Below are positions 51,798 through 62,206 of a stretch of 64,000 bases of DNA, piece by piece. Position 1 is the stretch's first letter, and the number at the start of each line of letters is the position of its first letter. A program made the translations under genes and the position numbers. Under the pieces are notes generated by a model that saw only the letters and a program-made list of their open reading frames with translations, was not told where the DNA came from and ran no database searches. Source of the stretch: Paracoccus sp. MA (GTDB lineage Bacteria > Pseudomonadota > Alphaproteobacteria > Rhodobacterales > Rhodobacteraceae); assembly GCF_020990385.1 (NCBI RefSeq), contig NZ_CP087598.1, forward strand, positions 1,346,001 to 1,410,000, written 5' to 3'.

Positions 51798-53261
51798 CTA
51801 GCCCTTGAGATAAGCGTCGAGCGTCGCGCGCGTGCCCCTGTCCCACAGCATGGCCAGCCAGCGCGCGAAGGGTTCGGCAAAGCGCGGATCGCGGCCGGTC
51901 GCGCCATAGATCTCGGCCATGTCCAGCCAGGCCGAGGGATCGGTCCGGGCCGCCTGCGCCACCTCCGTCAGGTGGTTCCAGTTCGGATCGTTCGGCTCGA
52001 TGGCCGCGCCGCTGTCCGTAGTCCCGGCGCAATAGCGGCACCACAGCGCCGATTCCAGCGCCAGCCCGTCCACGGGCAGGTCGCGCTCCAGCCGGTGGGC
52101 GATGGTCGGCACGATGAATTTCGGCTGCCGGTTCGAACCGTCGAGGCAAAGCCTGCGCACCGTGTCGCCGATCTTGGGATTGGCGCAGCGTTCGGCCACC
52201 TTGGCGAAATAGGCGCCAAGGTCGGTGCCGGGCACCGGCGGCACGGCGGGGATGATCTCGTCCGCCTCGACCTTTTCCAGGAAGGCGCGGACCTGAGCGT
52301 CGGCCATCGCCTCATGCACGAAATGGATGTCCAGCATCCCGGCCGGATAGGCGATCACCGCATGGCCGCCGTTGAGGATGCGGATCTTCATCAGTTCCCA
52401 GGGCGTCACGTCGGCGACGAATTCGACGCCGGCCTTCTCAAGCGGCGGGCGGCCGGCGGGGAAGTTATCTTCGAGCACCCATTGGATGAAATCCTCGCAG
52501 AAGACCGGGGCGTCGTCGGCGATGCCGAAATCCTCGCGCACCATGCGGCGCTCGCGGTCGCTGGTGGCGGGGGTGATGCGGTCCACCATGGCGTTCGGGA
52601 AGGCGACATGCGCCGTGATCCACCGGGCCAGCTCCGGGTCCGAGAGCCGCGCGGTTTCGGCCACCGCCTCGCAGGTGACCTTGCCGTTATGCGGGATGTT
52701 GTCGCAGCACATGACGGTGAAGGGCGCATGGCCCGCCGCCCGCCGCGCCTTCAACCCCGCGACGATCAGCCCGAACACGGTCCGCGGCGCGTCGGGATTT
52801 TGCGCATCCGCCGCGATGGCGGGATGGGCCGGGTCGAAATGCCCGGTGGCGGCATCGATGAAATAGCCGCCCTCGGTGATGGTCAGCGCCACGATGCGGA
52901 TCGCCGGATCGGCCAGCGCGGCGATGACCCGCGCGGGATCGCCCGGCGCGATATAGTCCACGATCGGCCCCAGCACCCGGGCATCCGAGCGTTCGGCCGA
53001 TTGCTCGACCAGCGTGTAAAGATAGTCCTGCGCCGCCAGCGTGTCGCGCATCCGCACGTCGCCCGGCATGACGCCGGCGCCGATGATGGCGAAGTCCTGC
53101 GCCAGCCCCATGTTCATCAGCCGGTCCAGATAGGCGGCCTGATGGGCGCGGAAGAAATTGCCGACGCCGAAATGCAGGATGCCGGGGCGCAGGGCGGCGC
53201 GGTCATAGCCCGGCACCGGCTGGCCGAGGCGGTCTAGGGTCTGGTTGGAAAGCCTGTCCAT
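51798..53261 (-). CDS. mtlK: mannitol 2-dehydrogenase (polyol-specific long-chain dehydrogenase)
   Basis: 487 aa. Oxidises D-mannitol to D-fructose (and D-arabitol to D-xylulose) with NAD+. The N-terminal nucleotide-binding segment is LRPGILHFGVGNFFRAHQ, and the family's catalytic block is KIRILNGGHAVIAY with the active Lys. FGLIVAGLKARR and CDNIPHNG are further signatures. Length matches Rhodobacter MtlK. Follows smoK by 68 nt in transcription order. Confidence 0.95.
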   Translation of the reverse strand: MDRLSNQTLDRLGQPVPGYDRAALRPGILHFGVGNFFRAHQAAYLDRLMNMGLAQDFAIIGAGVMPGDVRMRDTLAAQDYLYTLVEQSAERSDARVLGPIVDYIAPGDPARVIAALADPAIRIVALTITEGGYFIDAATGHFDPAHPAIAADAQNPDAPRTVFGLIVAGLKARRAAGHAPFTVMCCDNIPHNGKVTCEAVAETARLSDPELARWITAHVAFPNAMVDRITPATSDRERRMVREDFGIADDAPVFCEDFIQWVLEDNFPAGRPPLEKAGVEFVADVTPWELMKIRILNGGHAVIAYPAGMLDIHFVHEAMADAQVRAFLEKVEADEIIPAVPPVPGTDLGAYFAKVAERCANPKIGDTVRRLCLDGSNRQPKFIVPTIAHRLERDLPVDGLALESALWCRYCAGTTDSGAAIEPNDPNWNHLTEVAQAARTDPSAWLDMAEIYGATGRDPRFAEPFARWLAMLWDRGTRATLDAYLKG

Positions 53262-53329
53262 CCGAATTCATCCCGGTTCTGTCATGCAGGAACGAAGCCG
53301 CGGGCGCGGCCCCGATAGGGGCGGCGCGC

Positions 53330-54331
53330 TTACAGCGCCAACCCCTGCTGGTCGAAGCGATAGACCCGGCCGTCCTGCGGGGTCAGCCAGATGCGGTCGC
53401 CGTGATCCACCGGGAACTCGCCCGCCGCCCGCGCGACGATGGGGGTGCCGCCGTCCAGCTCGATATGCAGGAAGGTGTCCGAGCCCAGATGCTCGGCCAC
53501 GCCCACCGTGCCGGCGAACTGGCCGCCGGTGGTGGACATGGTGAAATGCTCGGGGCGTACGCCGATGGCATGGGCCCCCATGGCGGCGGCGGCCTCGCCC
53601 TCGATGAAATTCATGTTCGGGCTGCCGATGAAGCCCGCCACGAAGCGGTTCGCGGGCTTGCGGTAAAGTTCGAGCGGCGAACCCACCTGCTCGACCCGGC
53701 CGGCGCGCAGCACGACGATCTTGTCGGCCATGGTCATCGCCTCGACCTGGTCATGGGTGACATAGATCATCGTCGTCGCCAGCTTCTTGTGCAGCTCGGA
53801 AATCTCGACCCGCATGTTCACCCGCAAGGCCGCGTCGAGGTTCGACAAGGGCTCGTCGAACAGAAAGGCCGAGGGCTCGCGCACGATGGCGCGGCCGATC
53901 GCGACGCGCTGGCGCTGGCCACCGGACAGCTGGCCCGGACGGCGGTCCAGATAGTCGGTCAGGTTCAGGATGCCGGCCGCATGCTGGACGCGCCGCTCCT
54001 GCTCGTCCGCCGCCATGCCCGCCATCTTCAGCGGAAAGGCGATGTTCTTCCTGACCGACATATGCGGGTAAAGCGCATAGGACTGGAACACCATGGCCAG
54101 CTTGCGCTTGGCCGGCGCCGCCTGGGTCACGTCCTGCCCGTCGATGACGATCCGGCCCGAGGTCACATCCTCAAGCCCGGCGATCAGCCGCAGAAGCGTG
54201 GACTTGCCGCAGCCCGAAGGGCCGACGAAGACCACGAATTCGCCGTCGCTGATCTCCAGATCGACGCCCGGAATGACCTCGACCTCGCCGAAGGTCTTGC
54301 GGACCTGTTGAAGCGTGATGCTACCCATCAT
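53330..54331 (-). CDS. smoK: polyol ABC importer ATPase (SmoK/MalK type)
   Basis: 333 aa. Walker [10 protein letters not shown] (near residues 38-46), signature [14 protein letters not shown], Walker [13 protein letters not shown]-loop VTHDQ. C-terminal TOBE/MalK regulatory domain with GVRPEHF. Energises polyol uptake with SmoF/SmoG. Starts 10 nt after the smoG stop. Confidence 0.93.
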   Translation of the reverse strand: MMGSITLQQVRKTFGEVEVIPGVDLEISDGEFVVFVGPSGCGKSTLLRLIAGLEDVTSGRIVIDGQDVTQAAPAKRKLAMVFQSYALYPHMSVRKNIAFPLKMAGMAADEQERRVQHAAGILNLTDYLDRRPGQLSGGQRQRVAIGRAIVREPSAFLFDEPLSNLDAALRVNMRVEISELHKKLATTMIYVTHDQVEAMTMADKIVVLRAGRVEQVGSPLELYRKPANRFVAGFIGSPNMNFIEGEAAAAMGAHAIGVRPEHFTMSTTGGQFAGTVGVAEHLGSDTFLHIELDGGTPIVARAAGEFPVDHGDRIWLTPQDGRVYRFDQQGLAL

Positions 54332-54341
54332 TCCCCCCTTT

Positions 54342-55172
54342 TCATTTCACCGCGCCGAAGGTCAGGCCGCGCACGAGTTGCTTCTGGCTGAACCAGCCCA
54401 GGATCAGGATCGGGGCGATGGCCATGGTGCTCGCCGCCGAGAGTTTCGCGTAGAAAAGCCCCTCGGGGCTGGAATAGCTGGCGATGAAGGTCGTCAGCGG
54501 CGCCGCCTTGGAGGTGGTCAGGTTCAGCGTCCAGAACGCCTCGTTCCAGGCTAGGATCACGTTCAGAAGCAGCGTCGAGGCGATGCCGGGCACGGCCATC
54601 GGCGTCAGCACGTGCAGGATCTCGTTCCTGAGGCTGGCGCCGTCCATCCGCGCGGCTTCCAGGATTTCCGAAGGAATTTCGCGGAAATAGGTGTAGAGCA
54701 TCCAGGTGATGATCGGCAGGTTGATCAGCATCAGGACGACGGTGATCCCGGCGCGGGTGTCCAGAAGCCCCCAGCCGCGGAACAGCAGATACATCGGGAT
54801 CAGCACCCCGGCCGCCGGCATCATCTTGGTGGACAGCATCCACATCAGCAGGTCCTTGGTGCGCTTGGCCGGCTGGAAGGCCATCGACCAGGCGGCCGGA
54901 ATGGCGATCAGCAGGCCAAGAAGCGTCGAGCCGACCGAGATGATGACCGAGTTCATGAAATGCCGGAAATAGGGCGAGCGCGACTGCACCTCGGCATAGT
55001 TCTGGGTCGTCCAGTCGAAGAACAGGAACTTGGGCGGGCTGGCGATGGCGTCGGCCTCGGACTTGAAGCTGGTCAGGATCGTCCACAGGATCGGGAAGAA
55101 GATCAGGAACGCCACGCCCCAGGCCAGGATGGTGAAGCCCCAGCGGCGGGTATCGGAAGTCTTGCGGGCCAT
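54342..55172 (-). CDS. smoG: polyol ABC importer permease (SmoG)
   Basis: 276 aa from the ATG at 55172. Six membrane segments. The coupling-loop motif is [20 protein letters not shown] (the EAA motif of MalG-type permeases). [13 protein letters not shown] is typical of the N-terminus. Starts 5 nt after smoF ends. Confidence 0.92.
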   Translation of the reverse strand: MARKTSDTRRWGFTILAWGVAFLIFFPILWTILTSFKSEADAIASPPKFLFFDWTTQNYAEVQSRSPYFRHFMNSVIISVGSTLLGLLIAIPAAWSMAFQPAKRTKDLLMWMLSTKMMPAAGVLIPMYLLFRGWGLLDTRAGITVVLMLINLPIITWMLYTYFREIPSEILEAARMDGASLRNEILHVLTPMAVPGIASTLLLNVILAWNEAFWTLNLTTSKAAPLTTFIASYSSPEGLFYAKLSAASTMAIAPILILGWFSQKQLVRGLTFGAVK

Positions 55173-55177
55173 GGTTC

Positions 55178-56047
55178 TTACTCCAGCGTCTTGCCGATCA
55201 TCCGCATCAGGAAGATCGCGACGATGTTGGCAAGGATGACGGCGATGATGCCCCCGGCGGATGCGCCGCCCACGTCGAACTGCAGCAGCGCCTGCGAAAA
55301 GACCAGATAGGTCAGGTTGGTGGACTGGTAGCCCGGCCCGCCATTGGTGGTGACCAGGATCTCGGCGAAGACCGAAAGCAGGAAAATGGTCTCGATCAGG
55401 ATCACCACGGTGATGGCGCGCGACAGGTGCGGCAGGATCAGGTGGGTGAACTTGGCCCAGGTCCCGGCGCCGTCCATCTCGGCCGCCTCCATCTGCTCGC
55501 TGTCGAGCGATTGCAGCGCGGTCAGCAGGATCAGCGTGGCGAAGGGCAGCCATTGCCAGGCGACGATCAGGATGATCGACATCAGCGGATATTGCGCCAG
55601 GAAATCGATGGGCTGCGCGCCCACCGCCTTGGCGAGCCAGGCGAAAAGCCCGTTCACCGGGTTCATGAACATGTTCTTCCACACCAGCGCCGAGACGGTC
55701 GGCATGATGAAGAAGGGCGCGATCACCAGGATGCGCACGATGCCCTGCCCGAACATCGGCTGGTCCAGCAGCAAGGCCAGCAGGATGCCGCCGCCCACGG
55801 TGATGACCAGCACGCCCCCGACCAGCAGCAGCGTGTTCTGCATCGCGGTCCAGAAGGCGGGATCGGACAGGAAATACTGGTAATTGGCCCAGCCGATGAA
55901 GCGTTCCATGCCGGGCGAGAGCAGGTTGTAGCTCTGGAAGCTGAACCACAGCGTCATGGCCAGCGGCACGATCATCCAGCCCAGAAGCAGCAGGACCGAG
56001 GGCGCGACCATCAGGCGCGCGAGTGTTTTCTGATGTCTGGTAGCCAT
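55178..56047 (-). CDS. smoF: polyol ABC importer permease (SmoF)
   Basis: 289 aa from the ATG at 56047 (GGGAGG 7 nt upstream decides against the GTG at 56062). MalF-type permease with six segments. EAA loop AAEMDGAGTWAKFTHLILPH; NGGPGYQSTNLTYLV is characteristic of polyol permeases. Separated from smoE by 104 nt that include a hairpin. Confidence 0.92.
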   Translation of the reverse strand: MATRHQKTLARLMVAPSVLLLLGWMIVPLAMTLWFSFQSYNLLSPGMERFIGWANYQYFLSDPAFWTAMQNTLLLVGGVLVITVGGGILLALLLDQPMFGQGIVRILVIAPFFIMPTVSALVWKNMFMNPVNGLFAWLAKAVGAQPIDFLAQYPLMSIILIVAWQWLPFATLILLTALQSLDSEQMEAAEMDGAGTWAKFTHLILPHLSRAITVVILIETIFLLSVFAEILVTTNGGPGYQSTNLTYLVFSQALLQFDVGGASAGGIIAVILANIVAIFLMRMIGKTLE

Positions 56048-56088
56048 CGGCGCGCCTCCCACGCGAGCGATGAAGGTTCGGGTTGGGT

Positions 56089-56117
56089 GGCAGGGGCCGG
56101 GCTTGCCGCCCCCTGCC
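56089..56117 (-). other. intergenic hairpin between smoE and smoF
   Basis: GGCAGGGG (56089-56096) pairs with CCCCTGCC (56110-56117); CGG/CCG inside extends the stem after one mismatch. Lacking a T tract and placed between binding-protein and permease genes, it probably stabilises the upstream smoE message and attenuates read-through, giving excess binding protein. Confidence 0.55.
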
Positions 56118-56151
56118 CCGGCTCAGGTCCGGGTTGACTCAGCAACGCCTG

Positions 56152-57459
56152 TCACTTGGGATAGCCGGCCCGGGCCATTTCGCGCTCGGCGATCTGCTGG
56201 GCCATCTGCAGGGCCTGATCGACGCTGGCCTGGCCCGCCAGAGCGGCCGAGAATTGCTGGCCGACCGCGGTGCCAAGCGCCTGGAACTCGGGGATGCCCA
56301 CCCATTGCGCGCCGATATAGGGCACTTCCACGGTGGTCGGGTTCGCGAGATCGGCCGACATGATGCTGTCGAGCGTCGGCTTGGCGAAGGGCGCGGCCTG
56401 CTGGTATTCCGGATTCTCGTAAAGCGAGGTCCGGGTGCCCGGCGGCACGTTCGCCCAGCCCTCTTCCGCCGCGACCTGCTCGGTATAGGCTTTCGAGGTC
56501 GCCCAGGCGACGAACTTCTTGGCCGCATCCGGCGCATCGGTCGAGGACGGGATCGCCAGCGTCCAGGCCCAGAGCCACATCTGCGGCTTCTCGCCCTCGG
56601 GCGCCAGCGCATAGCCGACCTTGTCGGCCACGGTGGAATCCTTGGGGTTCGACACGAAGCTGGCCGCCACGGTGGCGTCGATCCACATGCCGCACTTGCC
56701 GGTCTGGAACAGCGCCAGGTTCTCGTTGAAGCCGTTCGACGAGGCGCCGGGCGGGCCGGCCTCGTTCATGATGGTGACGTAATCGGTCAGCGCCTTCTTC
56801 CAGGCCTCGCCCGAGAATTGCGGCTTCCAGTCCATGTCGAACCAGGGCGCGCCGTAGCTTGCGCCCATCGAGGTCAGGAAGGCCATGTTCTCGCCCCAGC
56901 CGGCCTTGCCGCGCAGGCAGATGCCATAGACCTCGTTGGCCTTGTCGGTCATCTTGCGCGCCGCGTCATAGACGAAATCCCAGGTCGGGCGCTCAGGCAT
57001 TTCCAGCCCGGCCTTTTCCATCAGGTCGGTGCGATACATGATCATCGCGGATTCGCCGTAGAAGGGCGCGGCATAAAGCTTGCCGTCCAGCGACAGCCCC
57101 TCGGCGATGGGCGGCAGGATGTCGGCGGCGTCGTAATCCTCGCCCATGTCCTCGAGCGGCGTCAGCCAGCCCTGCTTGGCCCAGATCGGCACCTCGTAAT
57201 TGCCGACCGTCACGATGTCGTATTGCCCGCCCTTGGTGGCGATGTCGGTGGTGACGCGCTGGCGCAGCACGTTCTCCTCCAGCGTGACCCATTCCAGCTG
57301 AATGTCCGGGTTCGCATCGGTGAACGGCTTGGTCATCTTCTGCATGCGGATCATGTCGCCGTTGTTCACGGTGGCGATGGTCAGCGTCTCGGCCAAGGCG
57401 GGCGCCGCCAGCGCCGTCATGGCGCAAGCCCCCATCAGGCCGCGCAGCATCATGCTCAT
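56152..57459 (-). CDS. smoE: polyol-binding periplasmic protein (SmoE)
   Basis: 435 aa. Signal peptide MSMMLRGLMGACAMTALAAPALA; mature start ETLTIATVNNGDMIRMQKM is that of polyol-binding SmoE-type proteins of the type I sugar-binding family. Binds mannitol, sorbitol or arabitol and hands it to SmoFG. RBS GGGGAGGA 6-8 nt before the ATG. First gene of the operon smoEFGK-mtlK-HAD-kinase; promoter with an inverted repeat upstream. Confidence 0.94.
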   Translation of the reverse strand: MSMMLRGLMGACAMTALAAPALAETLTIATVNNGDMIRMQKMTKPFTDANPDIQLEWVTLEENVLRQRVTTDIATKGGQYDIVTVGNYEVPIWAKQGWLTPLEDMGEDYDAADILPPIAEGLSLDGKLYAAPFYGESAMIMYRTDLMEKAGLEMPERPTWDFVYDAARKMTDKANEVYGICLRGKAGWGENMAFLTSMGASYGAPWFDMDWKPQFSGEAWKKALTDYVTIMNEAGPPGASSNGFNENLALFQTGKCGMWIDATVAASFVSNPKDSTVADKVGYALAPEGEKPQMWLWAWTLAIPSSTDAPDAAKKFVAWATSKAYTEQVAAEEGWANVPPGTRTSLYENPEYQQAAPFAKPTLDSIMSADLANPTTVEVPYIGAQWVGIPEFQALGTAVGQQFSAALAGQASVDQALQMAQQIAEREMARAGYPK

Positions 57460-57483
57460 TCGATTGTCCTCCCCTGCGGATCG

Positions 57484-57510
57484 GCATTTGCTAATGCGAT
57501 GGGCAAATGC
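57484..57510 (-). promoter_or_regulatory. 27-bp inverted-repeat operator at the smoE promoter
   Basis: GCATTTGC (57484-57491) and GCAAATGC (57503-57510) are perfect 8-bp arms around 11 bp. On the minus strand TTGACA (57536-57531) is the -35, and the region expected for the -10 (57513-57508) overlaps the first arm. The site thus covers the -10 and start point, fit for repression by the cluster's SorC-type regulator. The -10 itself (TGAGCA) is poor. Confidence 0.65.
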
Positions 57511-57534
57511 TCACATACTCGCGAGGGGACTGTC

Positions 57535-57574
57535 AAGAAAAATCGGCGCGGCCCGATACTCGGGACCGCGCCGA
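57535..57574 (-). terminator. rho-independent terminator of queF
   Basis: On the minus strand the stem TCGGCGCGG/CCGCGCCGA (57574-57566 and 57551-57543, 9 bp, with inner CCGA/TCGG pairs) is followed by TTTTTCTT (57542-57535). Its T run directly joins the -35 hexamer TTGACA of the smoE promoter. Confidence 0.85.
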
Positions 57575-57598
57575 CTGATAGGTTCTTGCCGGGCAGGT

Positions 57599-58063
57599 TC
57601 AGCCGCGGCCGCGATAGGGCGGAACACCCTGGTCGGGGATCCAGACCCCCTCGGGCATGGGTCCGGTCTGCCAGAAGACATCGATGGGCATGCCGCCGCG
57701 CGGATACCAATAGCCGCCGATGCGCAGCCAGCGCGGCGCAAGGAACCCGGCCAGCCGCCGGCCGATCGAGACGGTGCAATCCTCATGGAAAGCACCATGA
57801 TTGCGGAAGCTTCCGAGATATAGCTTCAGCGATTTCGACTCGACCAGCCAGTCTCCGGGCACATAGTCGATGACCAGATGCGCGAAATCCGGCTGCCCGG
57901 TCATCGGGCAGAGCGAGGTGAACTCGGGCGCGGTAAAGCGCACGTTATAGGACACGTCGGCCTGCGGGTTCTGCACCCGCTCCAGCTCGGCCTTGTCGGG
58001 GCTTTCGGGCAGCAGGGTGGCGCCGCCCAGCTGCTTGAGGCCGCTGTAGATCGTCTCGGTCAT
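57599..58063 (-). CDS. queF: NADPH-dependent 7-cyano-7-deazaguanine reductase
   Basis: 154 aa, the single-domain (YkvM-like) form. Reduces preQ0 to preQ1 in queuosine synthesis. Catalytic Cys in [14 protein letters not shown], the QueF motif [16 protein letters not shown] and the final Glu-His pair in FHEDC are present. Last gene of queCDEF; starts 15 nt after queE ends; followed by a strong terminator. Confidence 0.95.
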   Translation of the reverse strand: MTETIYSGLKQLGGATLLPESPDKAELERVQNPQADVSYNVRFTAPEFTSLCPMTGQPDFAHLVIDYVPGDWLVESKSLKLYLGSFRNHGAFHEDCTVSIGRRLAGFLAPRWLRIGGYWYPRGGMPIDVFWQTGPMPEGVWIPDQGVPPYRGRG

Positions 58064-58078
58064 GGTTCTCTCCGAATG

Positions 58079-58786
58079 TCAGACGCCGCGCCGGTTACCC
58101 CAGATCAGGACATGCAGCTGCGGCAGGATGCGCGGTTTCAGCCAGCCGCGGCCGACCGTGTTCTCGACCAGCCACAGCAGCCGGTCGGCCAAGGCCTGCG
58201 GATCGACCGGCAGGGCGGGATCGGTCTCGGGGTTGCCCGGTTGCAGGTAGAGCGGCAGGCCGGGATGGCGAGCGGCCACCTCGCGCGCCCAGTCCAGGTC
58301 GGCCTGGTCGAAGATCACGATCTTCAGCACCTGCTGGCCCGCGCCCTCGCCCGCCCGCAAGCAGCGGTCGAAGGCGTCCCAATCGACCAGCTGCCCGCTC
58401 GACGGCGGCTTCGGCGACAGCACCAGCATGGACAGGTCCGCGAACCAAGGCTGCGCGACCGAGCCCTGCGTCTCGCAGGCGAAACGGTAGCCCGCGGCGC
58501 GTCCCAGCGCGATCAGCGGGGCGAAATCCTGGATCGCCGGATTGCCGCCGGACAGCGAGACGGTCAGCGGCTGGCCCCCGGACAGGCGCCGCACCTCGGC
58601 CCAGATCGCCTCGGCGCTCATCGGCCGCCATTCGTGGCGATGGCTGCTGTCCACGGCGTGCAGGCTGTCGCACCAGAGGCAGCGATAATCGCAGCCGCCG
58701 GCACGGACAAAGACCGTGGGCTCGCCGATCAGCGCGCCCTCGCCCTGGATGGTCGGGCCGAAGATTTCCGCGATACGCAGCGTCAT
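58079..58786 (-). CDS. queE: 7-carboxy-7-deazaguanine synthase (radical SAM)
   Basis: 235 aa from the ATG at 58786, which overlaps the queD stop by 4 nt (ATGA). Converts 6-carboxytetrahydropterin to 7-carboxy-7-deazaguanine. The radical SAM cluster CDYRCLWC (C-x3-C-x2-C) follows [23 protein letters not shown] and the SPKPPSSG segment are family-typical. Confidence 0.95.
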   Translation of the reverse strand: MTLRIAEIFGPTIQGEGALIGEPTVFVRAGGCDYRCLWCDSLHAVDSSHRHEWRPMSAEAIWAEVRRLSGGQPLTVSLSGGNPAIQDFAPLIALGRAAGYRFACETQGSVAQPWFADLSMLVLSPKPPSSGQLVDWDAFDRCLRAGEGAGQQVLKIVIFDQADLDWAREVAARHPGLPLYLQPGNPETDPALPVDPQALADRLLWLVENTVGRGWLKPRILPQLHVLIWGNRRGV

Positions 58787-59136
58787 GGCCGATACTCGGC
58801 CCAGGTCTTGGGCGTCTCGGACACCCGGACCGCCACCGTCTCGGGCCAGCGCGCCTTGCACCAGTCATGGAAATGCCGCGCCATGTTCTCGGCGGTCGAA
58901 GGACCGTCCAGCACGTCGTTCAGGTGGCGATGGTCGAAATGCGTGTCGATATAATGCTTCAGCGGCGCAAGCTCGTGATAGTCGCGCACGAAGCCGTCGG
59001 CATTCAGCTCGGCCGCCGCCAGCTCGACCACGACGATGTAATTGTGCCCGTGCAGCCGGGCGCATTGGTGATCCGGCGGCAGATGCGCCAGCTGGTGCGA
59101 GGCCGAGAAATGGAACTCCTTGGCGATGCGGAACAT
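58783..59136 (-). CDS. queD: 6-carboxy-5,6,7,8-tetrahydropterin synthase
   Basis: 117 aa. Zinc His ligands in FSASHQL and HGHNY; catalytic Cys in [17 protein letters not shown] and HFDHRHLND follow. Makes carboxytetrahydropterin from dihydroneopterin triphosphate. The ATG overlaps the queC TGA by one base. Confidence 0.95.
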   Translation of the reverse strand: MFRIAKEFHFSASHQLAHLPPDHQCARLHGHNYIVVVELAAAELNADGFVRDYHELAPLKHYIDTHFDHRHLNDVLDGPSTAENMARHFHDWCKARWPETVAVRVSETPKTWAEYRP

Positions 59137-59837
59137 CAGGCCCGCCCCCGTTCCGCGATGGCCTGCCGCCAGAAATCGGCATCCTCATAGGCGGTCGGGT
59201 CGGGGATGCCGGCCAGGTGGAAGGCCTCGCGCCGTTCGACGCAGGTGCCGCAGCGCCCGCAATGCAGGGCGCCGCCCTTGTAGCAGGACCAGGTCTCGGC
59301 AAAGGGCGTGCCGTGGCGGGCGCCCTCGGTGACGATGTCGGCCTTGGTGCGATGCACGAAGGGGGTCAGCAGCCGCAGCCGCGCATAGCCGTCCAGCGCC
59401 GCGTCCTGCATCTGCTGGAACGCTTCGGTGAAGGCGGGGCGGCAATCGGGATAGATGAAATGATCGCCGCCATGCACGGCGGCCGCCACCGCCTGATCGC
59501 CCACCGCCGCCGCCATGCCGAAGGCGATGGTCAGCATGATGGCGTTGCGGTTCGGGACCACGGTGATGCGCATGGTCTCCTCGGCGTAATGCCCGTCCGG
59601 CACCTCGGCCCCGCCGGTCAGGGCCGAGCCGGTCAGCACCGCCCCCACCCCGCGCATGTCGATGACGTGATGCGGCACGTCCAGCCGCCGGGCGGCGCTG
59701 GCCGCGAAATCCAGCTCCTTGCGGTGGCGCTGGCCGTAGTCGAAGGAGATCAGGCGCGAAAGCCCGCCCTGCGCGGCGATCATATGCGCCAGCGACACGG
59801 AATCGAGTCCGCCCGAGCAGACAACTGTCGTCTTCAT
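59136..59837 (-). CDS. queC: 7-cyano-7-deazaguanine synthase
   Basis: 233 aa from the ATG at 59837. ATP-pyrophosphatase motif SGGLDSVSLAH at the N-terminus; FDYGQRH; VPNRNAIML; and the zinc site CYKGGALHCGRCGTC. Converts carboxydeazaguanine to preQ0. First gene of the que operon, divergent from the LigD-type gene. The ribosome site GGGTC is weak and lies in a short hairpin. Confidence 0.95.
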   Translation of the reverse strand: MKTTVVCSGGLDSVSLAHMIAAQGGLSRLISFDYGQRHRKELDFAASAARRLDVPHHVIDMRGVGAVLTGSALTGGAEVPDGHYAEETMRITVVPNRNAIMLTIAFGMAAAVGDQAVAAAVHGGDHFIYPDCRPAFTEAFQQMQDAALDGYARLRLLTPFVHRTKADIVTEGARHGTPFAETWSCYKGGALHCGRCGTCVERREAFHLAGIPDPTAYEDADFWRQAIAERGRA

Positions 59838-60005
59838 GATGTGACCCTTGTTTTGATGACCGGGTAGGCTGCGACCGGTATGGGCGCCCGACATAGCGGG
59901 CTTTGGCCGGCGGCGCAACCACCCCGGCCCGCCGGGGCGCCGCGGGCGGGGGCGAACCCAAACCGCCCGCCCGGCGTTGCCCCGCAGGCAGAAGAGGAGC
60001 CATCC

Positions 60006-60908
60006 ATGCCCGAACGGATCGAAGGCGTCGCGATCTCGCATCCCGAGCGGGTGATCTTTGCCGATGCCGGCCCGGGCAAGGCCGGGCTGACCAAGGCCGG
60101 GCTTGCCCGCTATTACCAGCAGGTTGCGCCGCTGATGCTGCAGGAGGCCGCCGACCGGCCTCTGTCGATGCTGCGCCTGCCCGAGGGCATGGCGGGCGAG
60201 CGGTTCTTCCAGAAGCATCCGGGCAAGGGGTTTCCCAAGCCGGTGAAGCAGATGCAGATCACCGAAAGCGATGGCGAGGCGGCGCCCTATGCCTATGTCA
60301 CCGATGCGGCCGGGCTGGTGGCGGCGGTGCAGATGGGCACGGTCGAATTCCATATCTGGGCCGCGCGCCGCGACCGGCTGGAGCGGCCGGACCGGCTGGT
60401 CTTCGACCTCGACCCCGACGAGGGGCTGGGTTTCGCCGCCGTGCGCGCCGCCGCCCTGGCGCTGCGCGGCCGGCTGCGGGACCTGGGCCTGGACCCCTGG
60501 GCGATGCTGACCGGCGGCAAGGGGGTGCATCTGGTGGTGAACCTGCGCCGCAACCTGGGCTGGGACGAACTCAAGCATTTCGCCCACGGCTTCGCCACGC
60601 TCTGCGCCCGGGACGAGCCGGACCGCTATACGGTGGCGCTGTCCAAGGCCAGCCGCAAGGGGCGGATCTTCATCGACTGGCTCCGGAACGAACGCGGCGC
60701 CACGGCGGTCGCACCCTTCTCGGTCCGCGCCCGGCCCGGCGCGCCGGTGGCGGCACCGCTCGGCTGGGACGAGCTGACCGAAACCGAGACCGCCCGCGCC
60801 ATCGACATCGACATGGCGCTTAAGCGCGGCTGGGCCGGCATCGACCGAAGGCCGCAGACCCTGACCCGGCCGATGGTCGAGGCGCTGGACAAGGCGCTGG
60901 CCGAATAG
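60006..60908 (+). CDS. ligD: stand-alone LigD-type polymerase (PolDom) protein
   Basis: 300 aa from the ATG at 60006 (GAGGAG 6 nt upstream). Archaeo-eukaryotic primase-like polymerase domain of bacterial non-homologous end joining: EFHIWAARRDRLERPDR followed by the catalytic metal site FDLDPDEG, then LTGGKGVHLVV and a C-terminal His/Lys block SKASRKGRIFIDWLRN. No ligase or nuclease domain is attached, and no Ku gene is in view. Could act with a separate LigD/Ku elsewhere, or as an independent repair polymerase. Divergent from queC. Confidence 0.9.
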   Translation: MPERIEGVAISHPERVIFADAGPGKAGLTKAGLARYYQQVAPLMLQEAADRPLSMLRLPEGMAGERFFQKHPGKGFPKPVKQMQITESDGEAAPYAYVTDAAGLVAAVQMGTVEFHIWAARRDRLERPDRLVFDLDPDEGLGFAAVRAAALALRGRLRDLGLDPWAMLTGGKGVHLVVNLRRNLGWDELKHFAHGFATLCARDEPDRYTVALSKASRKGRIFIDWLRNERGATAVAPFSVRARPGAPVAAPLGWDELTETETARAIDIDMALKRGWAGIDRRPQTLTRPMVEALDKALAE

Positions 60909-61085
60909 GCGGCCGGCTATGCTGCCTTGCTTGCCACGGGACAGGCAGGCCCGTCATGTCGCAGGACCCGCTCTCTTGGCAGCCTGCCGGTCGGGGCGCG
61001 GCAATGGCAGGGCCGGCCCGACGCCGCCGGATGCCGCGCAGGCCCTGGCGGCGAAGTCCGGGAACGGTGCCCGCAGCATCCCCCC

Positions 61086-61108
61086 GGGCGGCCGGCTTGC
61101 GGCCGCCC
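61086..61108. terminator. GC-rich hairpin between convergent ligD and ugpC
   Basis: GGGCGGCCG (61086-61094) pairs with CGGCCGCCC (61100-61108), loop GCTTG. On the plus strand CCTTTTC follows about 10 nt later; it lies 33 nt beyond the ugpC stop on the minus strand and can serve both genes. The other 200 bases of this gap hold nothing recognisable. Confidence 0.5.
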
Positions 61109-61141
61109 CGGCCCGCCTTTTCACGCTGGCTGATCGACCCC

Positions 61142-62206
<1,065 letters not shown>

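Noticed and set aside
59838..60005. preQ1 riboswitch before queC
   Set aside because: The queC leader has a short ACCC/GGGT stem and CATCAAAACAAGG, but no preQ1 aptamer pattern could be matched with confidence by eye; a covariance-model search would decide.
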